Shown: positions 28,312 through 37,052 of the stretch, piece after piece
How the letters are laid out: every line of letters starts with the position of its first letter
Numbering within the stretch: position 1 is the stretch's first letter
Assembly: GCF_000374465.1 (NCBI RefSeq)
Contig: NZ_KB894528.1
Location: forward strand, 62,001 to 126,000
Reading direction: 5' to 3'
DNA from: Ahrensia kielensis DSM 5890
Lineage (GTDB): Bacteria; Pseudomonadota; Alphaproteobacteria; Rhizobiales; Rhizobiaceae
Length of the DNA stretch: 64,000 nt
Position numbers and translations under genes: made by a program
Notes under the pieces: generated by a model
Told to the model about the DNA's origin: nothing
The model's input: the letters and a program-made list of their open reading frames with translations, nothing else
Databases searched by the model: none

Positions 28312-29826
28312 ATGAAGCCGGTTTCAGAACTCAGCCCTAATACTTATGCCTTTGAAACAACTGCACTGGTCAAGCCGACAGGCTTTAGAGAATATGATGC
28401 ACGCTGGTGGTTTGGTCATCCCGCTTCAGATAAAGCGCCTGAACTGAACTTGATCGGCATACAAGCGCTTGGCATGGGCATTGGTACGATGATTGGCCGC
28501 CGCGGTATTGATCGCGGTATTGTTGTTGGCCATGATTTCCGTAGCTATTCTCTTTCAATCAAATTAGCGCTCATTCAAGGGCTTATGGCAGCAGGTATGC
28601 AAGTAAAAGACATCGGTCTTGCGCTTTCACCGATGGCTTATTTCGGCCAATTTGAGCTGGATGTCCCATCTGTTGCGATGGTCACTGCTTCACATAATGA
28701 AAACGGTTGGACTGGTGTGAAAATGGGTTGTGAGCGGCCTTTGACATTTGGTCCAGATGAAATGAACGAACTTAAAGCCATCGTTCTTGAAGGTGATTTT
28801 GTAACTGGTAGCGGCGGTTCTTATGAATATATCGAAGGCTTCCGCGAAAAATATATTGCCGACCTTGTTGAAGGTAAAAACATCAAACGAAAACTGAAAG
28901 TTGTCGCGGCCTGCGGTAACGGCACTGCAGGTGCCTTTGCGCCTGAAGCTTTGGAGCGCATTGGTGTTGAGGTTATTCCGCTTGATGCTGAACTTGATCA
29001 CACATTCCCACGTTACAACCCAAATCCAGAAGACATGGAAATGCTCCATGCAATCCGCGACAAAGTGTTGGAAACAGGGGCAGATATCGGCCTTGGCTTT
29101 GACGGTGATGGTGATCGCTGCGGCGTAGTCGACAATGAAGGCAATGAGATTTTTGCCGACAAAGTAGGCGTGATGCTCGCACGTGACATTTCTGCAAACC
29201 ATGAAAACTCAGTTTTTGTTGCAGATGTTAAATCAACGGGTCTTTATATGACGGACCCAGTTCTAAAGGCGCAAGGCGCTACAACAGATTATTATAAGAC
29301 GGGCCATTCTTATATTAAACGCCGTGTTGCAGAGCTTGGTGCAATTGCAGGCTTTGAGAAATCTGGTCACTTCTTCTTCAACCCGCCGATTGGCCGCGGT
29401 TATGATGATGGCATTATCACCGGCATAGCTGTTTGTGAAATGCTTGAACGTAACCCAGATAAGACAATGGCTGATCTATATCGTGATTTGCCGCTGACTT
29501 TTGGCTCACCAACAATGTCGCCTCATTGTCCTGATGAAACAAAATACGGGATTGTGGACAAGGTTGTTGCACGCTTTGAAGCGATGAAAGCAGCGGGCGA
29601 AAAAGTTGCAGGCCATGATATCATTGATCTTGTCACAGTAAACGGCGTCCGTGTCGTTAGCGATGACGGTACATGGGGGCTTGTGCGCGCATCGTCGAAC
29701 AAGCCTGAATTGGTGGTGGTCGTGGAAAGCCCTGTCTCAGAAGAGCGTAAACTTGAAATGTTCAAAGCAGTAGATGCGGTATTGCGCGAAAACGACGAAG
29801 TTGGAGAATACAACCAGTCGATTTAA
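28312..29826 (+). CDS. Phosphomannomutase/phosphoglucomutase
   Basis: This 504-residue alpha-D-phosphohexomutase moves phosphate between C6 and C1 of mannose or glucose phosphates, supplying GDP-mannose or UDP-glucose precursors. The phosphoserine loop TASHNENGWTGVKMG has Ser about residue 127. The metal loop DGDGDRCG begins about 264, the sugar loop GFEKSGHFFF lies near 353 and the phosphate-binding RASSNKPELVV near 465. The sequence resembles the AlgC/ManB group, which often accepts both sugars. It is convergent with the DUF3750 gene, and the stop codons overlap by four bases. Confidence 0.93.
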   Translation: MKPVSELSPNTYAFETTALVKPTGFREYDARWWFGHPASDKAPELNLIGIQALGMGIGTMIGRRGIDRGIVVGHDFRSYSLSIKLALIQGLMAAGMQVKDIGLALSPMAYFGQFELDVPSVAMVTASHNENGWTGVKMGCERPLTFGPDEMNELKAIVLEGDFVTGSGGSYEYIEGFREKYIADLVEGKNIKRKLKVVAACGNGTAGAFAPEALERIGVEVIPLDAELDHTFPRYNPNPEDMEMLHAIRDKVLETGADIGLGFDGDGDRCGVVDNEGNEIFADKVGVMLARDISANHENSVFVADVKSTGLYMTDPVLKAQGATTDYYKTGHSYIKRRVAELGAIAGFEKSGHFFFNPPIGRGYDDGIITGIAVCEMLERNPDKTMADLYRDLPLTFGSPTMSPHCPDETKYGIVDKVVARFEAMKAAGEKVAGHDIIDLVTVNGVRVVSDDGTWGLVRASSNKPELVVVVESPVSEERKLEMFKAVDAVLRENDEVGEYNQSI

Positions 29827-30578
29827 GGCGTTGCACCTTTGCTTAATTCCAAACGCCCAAAAGCCGGTAATTTTATTGCCGGCTTTTGTATGTCGAGGCC
29901 TATTGTTTGCCCCATAAACTGTAGTTCAAAACCGACGGTGCGACCAAATGCAAACCCAATATAGCCGCCAAAATTAACATAAGTATCGCTATTATTGCTG
30001 GTGCGCATAAACCAAATGTCATCACCCAAATAATCTTTGCCAACGGCATTGGGCGGCAAGCTGGCATTCAGTTCCGGCACGTTTCTAAGAACATCTGCAA
30101 CGAAGGTGTTGGAGTTCGGCCCGGGCCAAATTGTATAATCACCAGCGTTTGAATATCTGTAGACACTAATAGCATTTTCAACTTTTGGAATAAGACGCTT
30201 GGCTTCTTCGCCCGTTATTTTGGCAATGATTGATGGTTTGTTCGAATACCAAAAAGCGTCAGCTGCATAATTGTTTTTGCGCACAGGACTGCCCCATCCG
30301 AGTTTGTCATAACGATCATAGCCATCTTGGTCTTCGCGCTTCAACACAATCCAGCTATGTACCGCGAACGCACCTTTAAACCCGCCAGTACGTGCTGCCA
30401 TAATATATATTGCAGGTTGATCTTTGTTGCGCTGTTTTGAAAGAAGACCCGAAGATCCCCAGTCTGCACTGCGCCATGATGCTGGTCTTTCAACACTCGT
30501 CCACCACGCTGCTGCCCCAATGGTTGGAAGCAAGAACGGCAGCAGGAATATAAAACTGTATCGAAAAACGAAACGCAT
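29823..30578 (-). CDS. DUF3750 family protein
   Basis: This 251-residue protein has an N-terminal hydrophobic segment (residues 5-25) that could be a signal anchor, and a DUF3750 domain behind it. The domain is recognised by AVHSWIVLKRED near 73, a GWGSP stretch and the WPGPNSNTFVADVLRNVPEL region near 152. This pattern suggests a papain-like or NlpC-like fold with a His and an Asn/Ser-rich pocket, but no activity is established. Members are common in proteobacteria. Confidence 0.85.
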   Translation of the reverse strand: MRFVFRYSFIFLLPFLLPTIGAAAWWTSVERPASWRSADWGSSGLLSKQRNKDQPAIYIMAARTGGFKGAFAVHSWIVLKREDQDGYDRYDKLGWGSPVRKNNYAADAFWYSNKPSIIAKITGEEAKRLIPKVENAISVYRYSNAGDYTIWPGPNSNTFVADVLRNVPELNASLPPNAVGKDYLGDDIWFMRTSNNSDTYVNFGGYIGFAFGRTVGFELQFMGQTIGLDIQKPAIKLPAFGRLELSKGATP

Positions 30579-30643
30579 CGGGCTTTCTTTATTGGATAAT
30601 TGCGATAGGAATAGCGGCTAAATGAGGCTGAATTAACGCAATT

Positions 30644-31666
30644 GTGGAGCATCTTTTGAACCATCCAATTCTTGTCGAACTGATTAGAGGCGCTATCGTT
30701 GAAAGCGTTCACCGTGGCTCAATCGCTGTGGTTGATGCTGATGGAAGCACAGTATTATCCGTCGGTACTGTGGATAGACCTGTATATCCACGTTCTGCAA
30801 TGAAGATGATTCAAGCCTTGCCGCTCGTCGAAAGCGGGGCAGCTGATGCTTATGGTTTTGGCAATGTGGAGCTGTCACTTGCGTGCGCATCCCATTCATC
30901 TGAACCAGAACATGCGCAAACAGCTGGTAGAATGCTGGCCGCAGCGGGTTTGAGTGAACCTGATATGGAATGCGGCGCACATTGGCCTTTAATCGGTGCT
31001 GCTGCTGAAAAAGCCAAAATCGATATGGCCCGTGCGGGTGAAAATCCATCGCAGCTTCATAATAACTGTTCAGGAAAACATGCCGGCTTTTTGTGCTGCG
31101 CTAAACATAGCGGTATGCAAACAAAAGATTATTTGAATACAGACCATGAATTACAACGCAATATTGTTGCAACGATGGAAGATGTGACAGGTGAAGCGAT
31201 ACCTGGCGATCAGTGCGGTGTTGATGGTTGCTCTGCGCCAACACTTGCCGCCAGCTTAAAGGGCTTGGCGCAAGGGTTTGCAAAGCTTGGAACTGGCACA
31301 GGGCTAGAACCCATCCGTGCTAAAAGTGCTAATCGTTTAATGCAAGCCTGTATGGCCGAGCCTTGGTATATGGCTGGCACGAACCGTTTTTGCACCCGTG
31401 TTATGGAAATAGGTAAAGGGCGCATCTTTGCTAAAGTTGGCGCGGAGGGCGTTTATACAGGCGCTATTCCAGAGCTAGGGCTTGGTATTGCGCTTAAAGC
31501 GGATGACGGGGCAGAACGTGCAGCCGAGATGATGCTTGCGGGTGTGCTAAATAAGCTGCTTGGCAAAGACACTGATCTGGGCGAGGCAATCTCGGCGCTG
31601 ACAACAAGACCAATCAATAATTGGAACGGTATCAATACCGGTGAAATGCGCTCGGTTAGCGTGTAA
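30644..31666 (+). CDS. L-asparaginase, Rhizobium-type (asparaginase II family)
   Basis: The enzyme is predicted to hydrolyse L-asparagine to aspartate and ammonia. The 340-residue protein belongs to the family of Rhizobium etli AnsA, unrelated to the classical E. coli fold. Its signatures are RSAMKMIQALPLVESGA near 50, NNCSGKHAGFL near 145 and CGVDGCSAPT near 190, which hold the Ser, Lys and Cys residues conserved in the family. The start is GTG 30644. It has no signal peptide, so it should act in the cytoplasm. The gene is divergent from DUF3750 and convergent with the TIGR03808 gene. Confidence 0.9.
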   Translation: MEHLLNHPILVELIRGAIVESVHRGSIAVVDADGSTVLSVGTVDRPVYPRSAMKMIQALPLVESGAADAYGFGNVELSLACASHSSEPEHAQTAGRMLAAAGLSEPDMECGAHWPLIGAAAEKAKIDMARAGENPSQLHNNCSGKHAGFLCCAKHSGMQTKDYLNTDHELQRNIVATMEDVTGEAIPGDQCGVDGCSAPTLAASLKGLAQGFAKLGTGTGLEPIRAKSANRLMQACMAEPWYMAGTNRFCTRVMEIGKGRIFAKVGAEGVYTGAIPELGLGIALKADDGAERAAEMMLAGVLNKLLGKDTDLGEAISALTTRPINNWNGINTGEMRSVSV

Positions 31667-31674
31667 ACAACGCT

Positions 31675-33018
31675 TCAACCAATGATATTGCCTTCTAGCG
31701 TAATATGCTTGGGCGCTTGATCTGGTTTTAGGCCAATATCTGTTGTGCTAATTTTATCCCATTCATGCGTGCGGATATTACCTTCTCGCGCATTGATCTG
31801 ATTGCCTTTTATGCTGACTGGACCTGCGCCTTTCGCCGCGGAAATGCCAATGCCAATTTTGGCGTTTTTAATCGTGTTGCCGACCACATCAACATTGCGC
31901 AAATATGGTCCCCAGCCAAGATTGATACCGTAACCAGCTGTATTCTCGATTGTGTTTTGGGCCACCAATGCGTCCGCCTCGGCGCTAATACCCTGACCGA
32001 AATAGGGGGCTTGCGGCTTATATGGGCCAATAGCATTCATGTCTTTTACTATATTACCAGTGATGATAGCACCGCCGCCGCCCACATTGGCATTGGTTGC
32101 AGAAATGCCGCTTGCAGCGCCAATGACGATATTGTCTTTAATTTCTGCATTACGAAAACCGAACTCGGCAAAAATTGCCATTTCACCAGACCGTAAACAT
32201 GTGTTGTTGTTCATTTTGAAATTACGCGCGGTATTGGCGCGCATGGCTGAAAAGGCGCAATCTTCAATCGTATTGTCAGTGATTTCGACATCATCTGTCT
32301 TGAATATATTGATGCCGTTGCCCCATTGTCCCGTGCCGCCACGCACGGCAGAAATGCGGCGCACAATGTTATTGCGCATGCGCGAACCATCATAGCCTTG
32401 CTCATAACGATGAATGATGATGCCGCCATCAGCACAATCTTCAACCGTGTTATGGCTGATATTCAAGGCTTTGCTTTCAATCGCATAAAGCCCAAACCGT
32501 CCACTATCAGAGATGTTGCATTGTATGATCGAGCCACTGCATCGCTCTAAGCGCAAAGCATCATATCTGGCACGCCTAATCGTAATGCCCTTGAGTTCAA
32601 CTCTAGTTACTTGGCGAAGGTCAATGAGCGCAGAGTTGCTGTCTTCGCCGCCCAAATGAACGCCATCGATCAAAATGTTCTCAAGCAGGGCGGTTGACCC
32701 GCCGCGAGAGTTAAGCAGAGGGTTTCTTGTGGTATTGACGAGCGTTACGTGATCACCATCGCCGGCTAGATCAACAAAATCAGGAAGCTGCACGCCAGAA
32801 ATGGCATAAGTTCCGTTGGGAAGATAAATTTTAGCGCGCTGCTTGGCAGCACGATCAATCATTCTTTGAAATGCGCGGGATTGGTCTTCACGTCTGTTTG
32901 GCAATACGCCGTACTCACGCGCGTCGCGTGCCAATGCGGGACGCGCAAAGCTTAATCCGGCCGCATATGTGCCAGCTTGGATCAAAAATTGACGTCTATC
33001 GATGAAATTCTTCTTCAT
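31675..33018 (-). CDS. TIGR03808-type Tat-exported beta-helix protein
   Basis: This 447-residue exported protein has a twin-arginine signal (DRRQFLIQAG, residues 7-16) and cleavage expected after AL-A near 30. The rest reads as a right-handed parallel beta-helix. Short turns of about 22 residues recur with I-x-x-N-x-I patterns (NISHNTVEDCADGG, EITDNTIEDCAF, EIKDNIVIGAASG). This is the pectate-lyase-like repeat protein of TIGR03808, found in many Hyphomicrobiales with no known substrate. A polysaccharide-binding or lyase role is possible but not shown. Confidence 0.9.
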   Translation of the reverse strand: MKKNFIDRRQFLIQAGTYAAGLSFARPALARDAREYGVLPNRREDQSRAFQRMIDRAAKQRAKIYLPNGTYAISGVQLPDFVDLAGDGDHVTLVNTTRNPLLNSRGGSTALLENILIDGVHLGGEDSNSALIDLRQVTRVELKGITIRRARYDALRLERCSGSIIQCNISDSGRFGLYAIESKALNISHNTVEDCADGGIIIHRYEQGYDGSRMRNNIVRRISAVRGGTGQWGNGINIFKTDDVEITDNTIEDCAFSAMRANTARNFKMNNNTCLRSGEMAIFAEFGFRNAEIKDNIVIGAASGISATNANVGGGGAIITGNIVKDMNAIGPYKPQAPYFGQGISAEADALVAQNTIENTAGYGINLGWGPYLRNVDVVGNTIKNAKIGIGISAAKGAGPVSIKGNQINAREGNIRTHEWDKISTTDIGLKPDQAPKHITLEGNIIG

Positions 33019-33043
33019 GCATATATCAACGCAAGATGAATGC

Positions 33044-33071
33044 CAAAAAAATCCCAGCGCAAAGCCGGGAT
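33044..33071 (-). terminator. Intrinsic terminator after the DUF2267-like gene
   Basis: Read on the minus strand, an ATCCC/GGGAT stem with an inner GC/GC pairing ends in a run of seven T residues. It lies 28 bases past the stop codon at 33099. Confidence 0.75.
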
Positions 33072-33098
33072 CATATTCATAGTAAAATTTGAGTGCGA

Positions 33099-33461
33099 TC
33101 AGATGAACTGACCAAGGCCCGGAATAGCAGCGATAACGTTGTCCACTGTTTCTTCGCCTGCATTTTCTTTGGCAAAAGAAATCGTTTCTTTTGCAACGCC
33201 CTGAATTTCGCCCATACCAAGACCCATACCCATAAGCTGAGAGCCGAGGCCCATCACACCTGGCATTGCACCGGAAAGAAATCCGCCGCCATCAGCGTTC
33301 GCAATCGCTTCTTGAGAACCAGGAACAGCAGCAAGCATTTGTCCAACTTCATCTGCAGGACCTTCTTTTTGAAGGAATGCGAGGATAGCGCCGACTGCTT
33401 TTGTCGCTTTGTCTGCATCAATTCCTACATTGTCTGCGATACGTGCGATTAGTTGTTCCAT
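33099..33461 (-). CDS. DUF2267/DUF2780-like small protein
   Basis: This 120-residue acidic protein has a predicted helical N-terminal part (LIARIADNVGIDADKATKAVGAILAFLQKEGP), then a glycine/methionine-rich middle (FLSGAMPGVMGLGSQLMGMGLGMG) and a short helical tail. The N-terminal pattern resembles the DUF2267 and DUF2780 families, which occur widely as stress or envelope proteins with no firm function. There is no signal peptide. The ATG follows GGAG on its strand (GGAGATAATC). It has its own terminator. Confidence 0.75.
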   Translation of the reverse strand: MEQLIARIADNVGIDADKATKAVGAILAFLQKEGPADEVGQMLAAVPGSQEAIANADGGGFLSGAMPGVMGLGSQLMGMGLGMGEIQGVAKETISFAKENAGEETVDNVIAAIPGLGQFI

Positions 33462-33481
33462 GATTATCTCCGGTTAAATTT

Positions 33482-33495
33482 TGACGTTTACGTCA
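33482..33495. repeat. Interrupted palindrome between divergent genes
   Basis: TGACG and CGTCA flank a TTTA spacer, 21 bp upstream of the DUF2267-like start and about 135 bp upstream of the HerA-like gene. It could be an operator; nothing more can be said. Confidence 0.3.
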
Positions 33496-33630
33496 TATGT
33501 TCATAATTTGCCGTGAATGCAAGACACTAACTGAATAGTTTATCTTGAGGCAAAATCTTTACTTGGGCATTGTTTGCAACGTCAGGGCTGATTATAGCCA
33601 AGGGATAAAGATTTTAACGGAAGCGATCAG

Positions 33631-35256
33631 ATGACCGAACCGACAAACAGCATTTTCCTAGGCACCAGCCGTAAGCCTGATGATAGTATTCAACAAAAAG
33701 AATTTATGTCTTTGGCTTATGCGAATCGGCATGGCTTGATTACGGGCGCAACCGGTACAGGTAAAACGGTTACTTTGCAGATACTTGCGGAAGGTTTTTC
33801 AAATGCCGGCGTTCCTGTCTTTTGCGCCGATGTGAAGGGCGACCTTTCCGGAGTGGCTGCGATGGGCAGTGCTGTTGGCAAAGAATTTTTGACCGAACGC
33901 GCAGAAAAAATCGGTTTTGAAGATTATGTGTTCCAAGAGTTTCCAGTGCTCTTTTGGGATTTATTTGGCAAAAAAGGTCATCCGATCCGCGCAACGATCT
34001 CTGAAATGGGACCATTGCTGCTTTCGCGCATGATGGATCTAACGGATGCTCAAGAAGGCATTATCAATATTGCTTTCAAACTTGCCGACGAGGAGGGACT
34101 TTTGCTTCTCGATATGAAGGATCTGCGCTCGCTACTGCTTCATATGGCAGAACACGCATCAGAGCTTTCAGGTGAATACGGGTCGGTAAATAAACAGTCC
34201 ATTGGCGCCATTCAGCGTAAATTGCTTGTTCTTGAGCAGCAGCACGCGGAGTTGTTCTTTGGTGAGCCAGCTCTAAAAATATCTGACATTATGCGCACAA
34301 CACCCGATGGCCGCGGCGCAATTAGTGTTTTGGCGGCAGATCAATTGATGATGAACCCACGCCTTTATGGTGTGTTCTTGCTCTGGTTACTGTCGGAATT
34401 GTTCGAAGAGCTACCTGAAATTGGTGACCCAGATAAACCGCGCCTCGTGTTTTTCTTTGATGAAGCGCATTTGTTGTTTTCCGAAGCACCAGACATTCTG
34501 ATCGAGCGTGTTGAACAGGTCGTGCGCCTGATCCGTTCAAAGGGAGTAAGCGTCTTCTTTGTTACGCAAAACCCGCTTGATGTGCCTGACCGAGTTCTAT
34601 CGCAGCTTGGTAATCGCATTCAGCATGCGCTGCGTGCCTACACACCGCGCGAGCAAAAGGCCGTAAAAACAGCCGCAGATACCTTTAGGCCAAATCCTGA
34701 TTTTGATTGCTTTGAGACAATTACACAATTGGGTGTGGGCGAGGCACTGGTCTCTACGCTGCAAGCTAAGGGTGTGCCCGGCATGGTGCAACGGACGCTC
34801 ATTCGCCCGCCATCATCGCGGCTTGGCCCGCTAAACGATACTGAACGCGCAGAATATGTTAAACAAAGCCCTATTTTTGGCCAGTATGATGAGACATTAG
34901 ACCGTGAAAGCGCGTTTGAAAAACTTGCCGCGCGCGCCAAAAAAGAGGCGGAACTTGAAGAGGAAGAGCGCCGCCGCGAAGAGGAAGATGATGATCGCGA
35001 CAGCAGCGCACGCTCTAAATGGCGCTTGCCTGGATTTGGCGATGACGATGATGATGACGATGATCGCGATTATGACCGTGACCGCCGCCGCACCACCAAA
35101 ACAAAGCGTAAAACATCATCTCGTTCTCGCTCGAAATACGGTAACCGACAAACGCCTGCTGAAGCTGCGGTGAAGTCAATTGTGCGGAGTGTATCGACAT
35201 CGCTTGGTAAAGCTTTAGTGCGCGGTATATTAGGCTCAATCAAACGTGGTTTGTAA
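33631..35256 (+). CDS. HerA-like ATPase (DUF853/YjgR family)
   Basis: This 541-residue FtsK/HerA-superfamily ATPase is a likely DNA translocase or helicase of unknown physiological role. It has Walker A GATGTGKT (residues 39-46), the FCADVKGDLSG motif near 70, Walker B RLVFFFDEAHLLF near 275 and a sensor-type FFVTQNPLDVPDRVLSQLGNRIQHALRA stretch with an arginine finger. The C-terminal tail is odd: a Glu/Arg-rich helix, an eight-residue Asp run near 475, then a strongly basic Arg/Lys/Ser segment and a final amphipathic end. Bidirectional terminator downstream. Confidence 0.92.
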   Translation: MTEPTNSIFLGTSRKPDDSIQQKEFMSLAYANRHGLITGATGTGKTVTLQILAEGFSNAGVPVFCADVKGDLSGVAAMGSAVGKEFLTERAEKIGFEDYVFQEFPVLFWDLFGKKGHPIRATISEMGPLLLSRMMDLTDAQEGIINIAFKLADEEGLLLLDMKDLRSLLLHMAEHASELSGEYGSVNKQSIGAIQRKLLVLEQQHAELFFGEPALKISDIMRTTPDGRGAISVLAADQLMMNPRLYGVFLLWLLSELFEELPEIGDPDKPRLVFFFDEAHLLFSEAPDILIERVEQVVRLIRSKGVSVFFVTQNPLDVPDRVLSQLGNRIQHALRAYTPREQKAVKTAADTFRPNPDFDCFETITQLGVGEALVSTLQAKGVPGMVQRTLIRPPSSRLGPLNDTERAEYVKQSPIFGQYDETLDRESAFEKLAARAKKEAELEEEERRREEEDDDRDSSARSKWRLPGFGDDDDDDDDRDYDRDRRRTTKTKRKTSSRSRSKYGNRQTPAEAAVKSIVRSVSTSLGKALVRGILGSIKRGL

Positions 35257-35273
35257 GCGGTAAATACGAACAC

Positions 35274-35302
35274 AAAAAAGCGCCTTAAAGGCGCTTTTTT
35301 AT
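35274..35302. terminator. Bidirectional terminator, HerA-like gene and L,D-transpeptidase
   Basis: AAAAAAGCGCC, a TTAAA loop and GGCGCTTTTTT form a symmetrical hairpin with A and T runs on either side, sitting between convergent genes. Confidence 0.92.
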
Positions 35303-35321
35303 TATAGGATTTTGCAAAATA

Positions 35322-36053
35322 TCAGCGAACAAGAACCTGTGCGCCAATATTTGCACGACTGTGTAGGTCAATTGCGTCCTGATTCATAAGGCGCACACAG
35401 CCTGAAGAGACAGACTTGCCGATTGAGTTCCATTCTGGAGAACCATGCAAGCGGTACAATGTGTCTACATTGCCTTGATAAAGGTAAAGTGCTCGTGCAC
35501 CCAATGGGTTGTATGGGCCGCCATCCATACCGCCTTCATATGTGTCGGTCTTACGATCATACGTTGTGCGATATTTTTCTAGTTTAGGTTCGCGCTCAAT
35601 CATTTCTTCTGGTGGGTGCCATTTAGGCCATGATGCTTTACGCTTAACTTCCGCGCGTCCAGACCATTCAAAACCTGCGCGACCTAGGCCAACGCCATAA
35701 CGTACAGCTTTACCGCCCGGTAGAACTAAGAATAAGTGGTGCGACCTTGTATCAACAATGATTGTCCCTGGCTTTTCACCTGTTGGGTCATTCACGACTT
35801 GGCGCAGATAGCGCTCATTGATTTTCTGGTAAGGAACAGCAGGGATAGAAAAGCCGCCATCGGATTTTGCCGCATACATTTCTTCAAATGGAGGGAATTC
35901 CGGTGCTTTTGTAAATGGTAGTGGGTTTTTTATGCGTGGCAGAGATGCGCCATCTTCTTTAGGACCGCCCCCGACTGTCGAACATGCGCCGGTTAAGGCA
36001 AGCGGTGCTAAAGCACCGAATTTAAGAATACTGCGTCGGTTTAGTTTTTGCAT
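35322..36053 (-). CDS. L,D-transpeptidase (YkuD domain), lipoprotein-like
   Basis: The enzyme forms 3-3 cross-links in peptidoglycan or attaches envelope proteins to it. The 243 residues begin with an RRS-containing signal and a lipobox-like LTGACS with Cys near 24. The catalytic YkuD domain fills about 95-243 and includes the YGVGLGRAGFEW strand, the LHGSPEW histidine and the SSGCVRL motif with nucleophile Cys219. A conserved NPLGARALYLY stretch precedes the active site. The leader carries an inverted repeat whose 3' arm abuts the start codon. Confidence 0.93.
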   Translation of the reverse strand: MQKLNRRSILKFGALAPLALTGACSTVGGGPKEDGASLPRIKNPLPFTKAPEFPPFEEMYAAKSDGGFSIPAVPYQKINERYLRQVVNDPTGEKPGTIIVDTRSHHLFLVLPGGKAVRYGVGLGRAGFEWSGRAEVKRKASWPKWHPPEEMIEREPKLEKYRTTYDRKTDTYEGGMDGGPYNPLGARALYLYQGNVDTLYRLHGSPEWNSIGKSVSSGCVRLMNQDAIDLHSRANIGAQVLVR

Positions 36054-36080
36054 AATACACCCTGATTCGATTGGTGTATT
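36054..36080 (-). promoter_or_regulatory. Leader hairpin masking the L,D-transpeptidase start
   Basis: On the minus strand AATACACC and GGTGTATT form an 8-bp stem around an 11-base loop, and the ATG follows directly. The likely ribosome-binding site (AGGG) is at the base of the second arm, so the folded RNA would partly hide it. It may instead be a DNA operator. Confidence 0.5.
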
Positions 36081-36219
36081 TAAGTACGAAAAGCTCAGTC
36101 CGCTGAAAAGACCAATTGCAAGAAGGAGCAGTGGAAGACGTACGAAGTTGCGCAGCTGTGTCGCTTTGGCAACGCAGCGATGAACTGCTTTGATCTTGAA
36201 CTATAAGAGTTCAGAATGT

Positions 36220-36876
36220 TTATAGCTCTTCAAGAGTAGAAAGCACTTTGTTCGGGGCATAAGATTTGTATTCGTCAGGCTGTTCTGTGCGGTTAATCCA
36301 CACGGTTTTGAACCCGAATTTCGTTGCGCCAGCGATATCCCAGCGATTTGATGACTGAAACGACACTTTTTTTGCCTTTATGTCCCAGCTGTCGGTGACC
36401 ATTCGGTACACATCCGGCGCGGTTTTGAACTTTTTGACGGCATCAACAGAAAAAACATCATCGATTAAATGCCCAAGATCGGATGATTCGATTGCAGCGT
36501 TCAGCATTTCAGGTGAACCATTGGATAAAATACCAATACGCGCGCCATTCTTGCGCAATCGCTTGAGCACTTTGGGAACCTCTGGATAGCAGTCGAGCGT
36601 CCAATAGGCTTCCAATAGGATTTCGCGTAAATGCCCGTTTTTATCGCCGAGATCGTTGGCTGCCAGCGCATAATCCAATGATTCTTCTGTGAGCTTCCAA
36701 AAGTCGCTGTAAGAGCCCATTAGGCTGCGTACCCAAGAATATTCGAGCTGCTTCTGGCGCCAAACTTGGCTCATGCGAGCGCCTGCTGGCCCTAATGCAT
36801 CAGCATGTTTGCGTACAGCTGAATGGACGTCAAATAAGGTGCCGTAGGCATCAAACACGTAGGCCTCAGAACTCAT
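36220..36876 (-). CDS. Haloacid dehalogenase, type II
   Basis: This 218-residue HAD-superfamily enzyme is predicted to hydrolyse (S)-2-haloacids to hydroxyacids. Motif I is VFDAYGTLFD with nucleophile Asp9, motif II SNGSPEML near 118, the conserved lysine lies in KKFKTAPDVY near 148, and motif III is FQSSNRWDIAGATKFGF near 174. The SSNxWD triad is specific to L-2-haloacid dehalogenases. The start at 36876 is preferred; a TTG seven codons upstream lacks a ribosome-binding site. The substrate in nature is not known. Confidence 0.9.
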   Translation of the reverse strand: MSSEAYVFDAYGTLFDVHSAVRKHADALGPAGARMSQVWRQKQLEYSWVRSLMGSYSDFWKLTEESLDYALAANDLGDKNGHLREILLEAYWTLDCYPEVPKVLKRLRKNGARIGILSNGSPEMLNAAIESSDLGHLIDDVFSVDAVKKFKTAPDVYRMVTDSWDIKAKKVSFQSSNRWDIAGATKFGFKTVWINRTEQPDEYKSYAPNKVLSTLEEL

Positions 36877-37052
36877 GACTGTAATCTTCTCTAGCAAACG
36901 ACGGTAATAATTTTCAAAATACCAATACCCTGCATTAAGGTTTGCGTCAAAACTGATGGCTTGGGAAGTTTTTTATAGGCATTGGATTTGTCACAAGAGG
37001 ATTGACCTCTCGGCAAAAATAATCGAAGCCTGCCGTTAAAAGGAGACAATCT

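Noticed and set aside
28690-29202. 170-codon reverse frame inside the phosphohexomutase gene
   Set aside because: Fully contained in a well-supported enzyme gene and has no recognisable motif.
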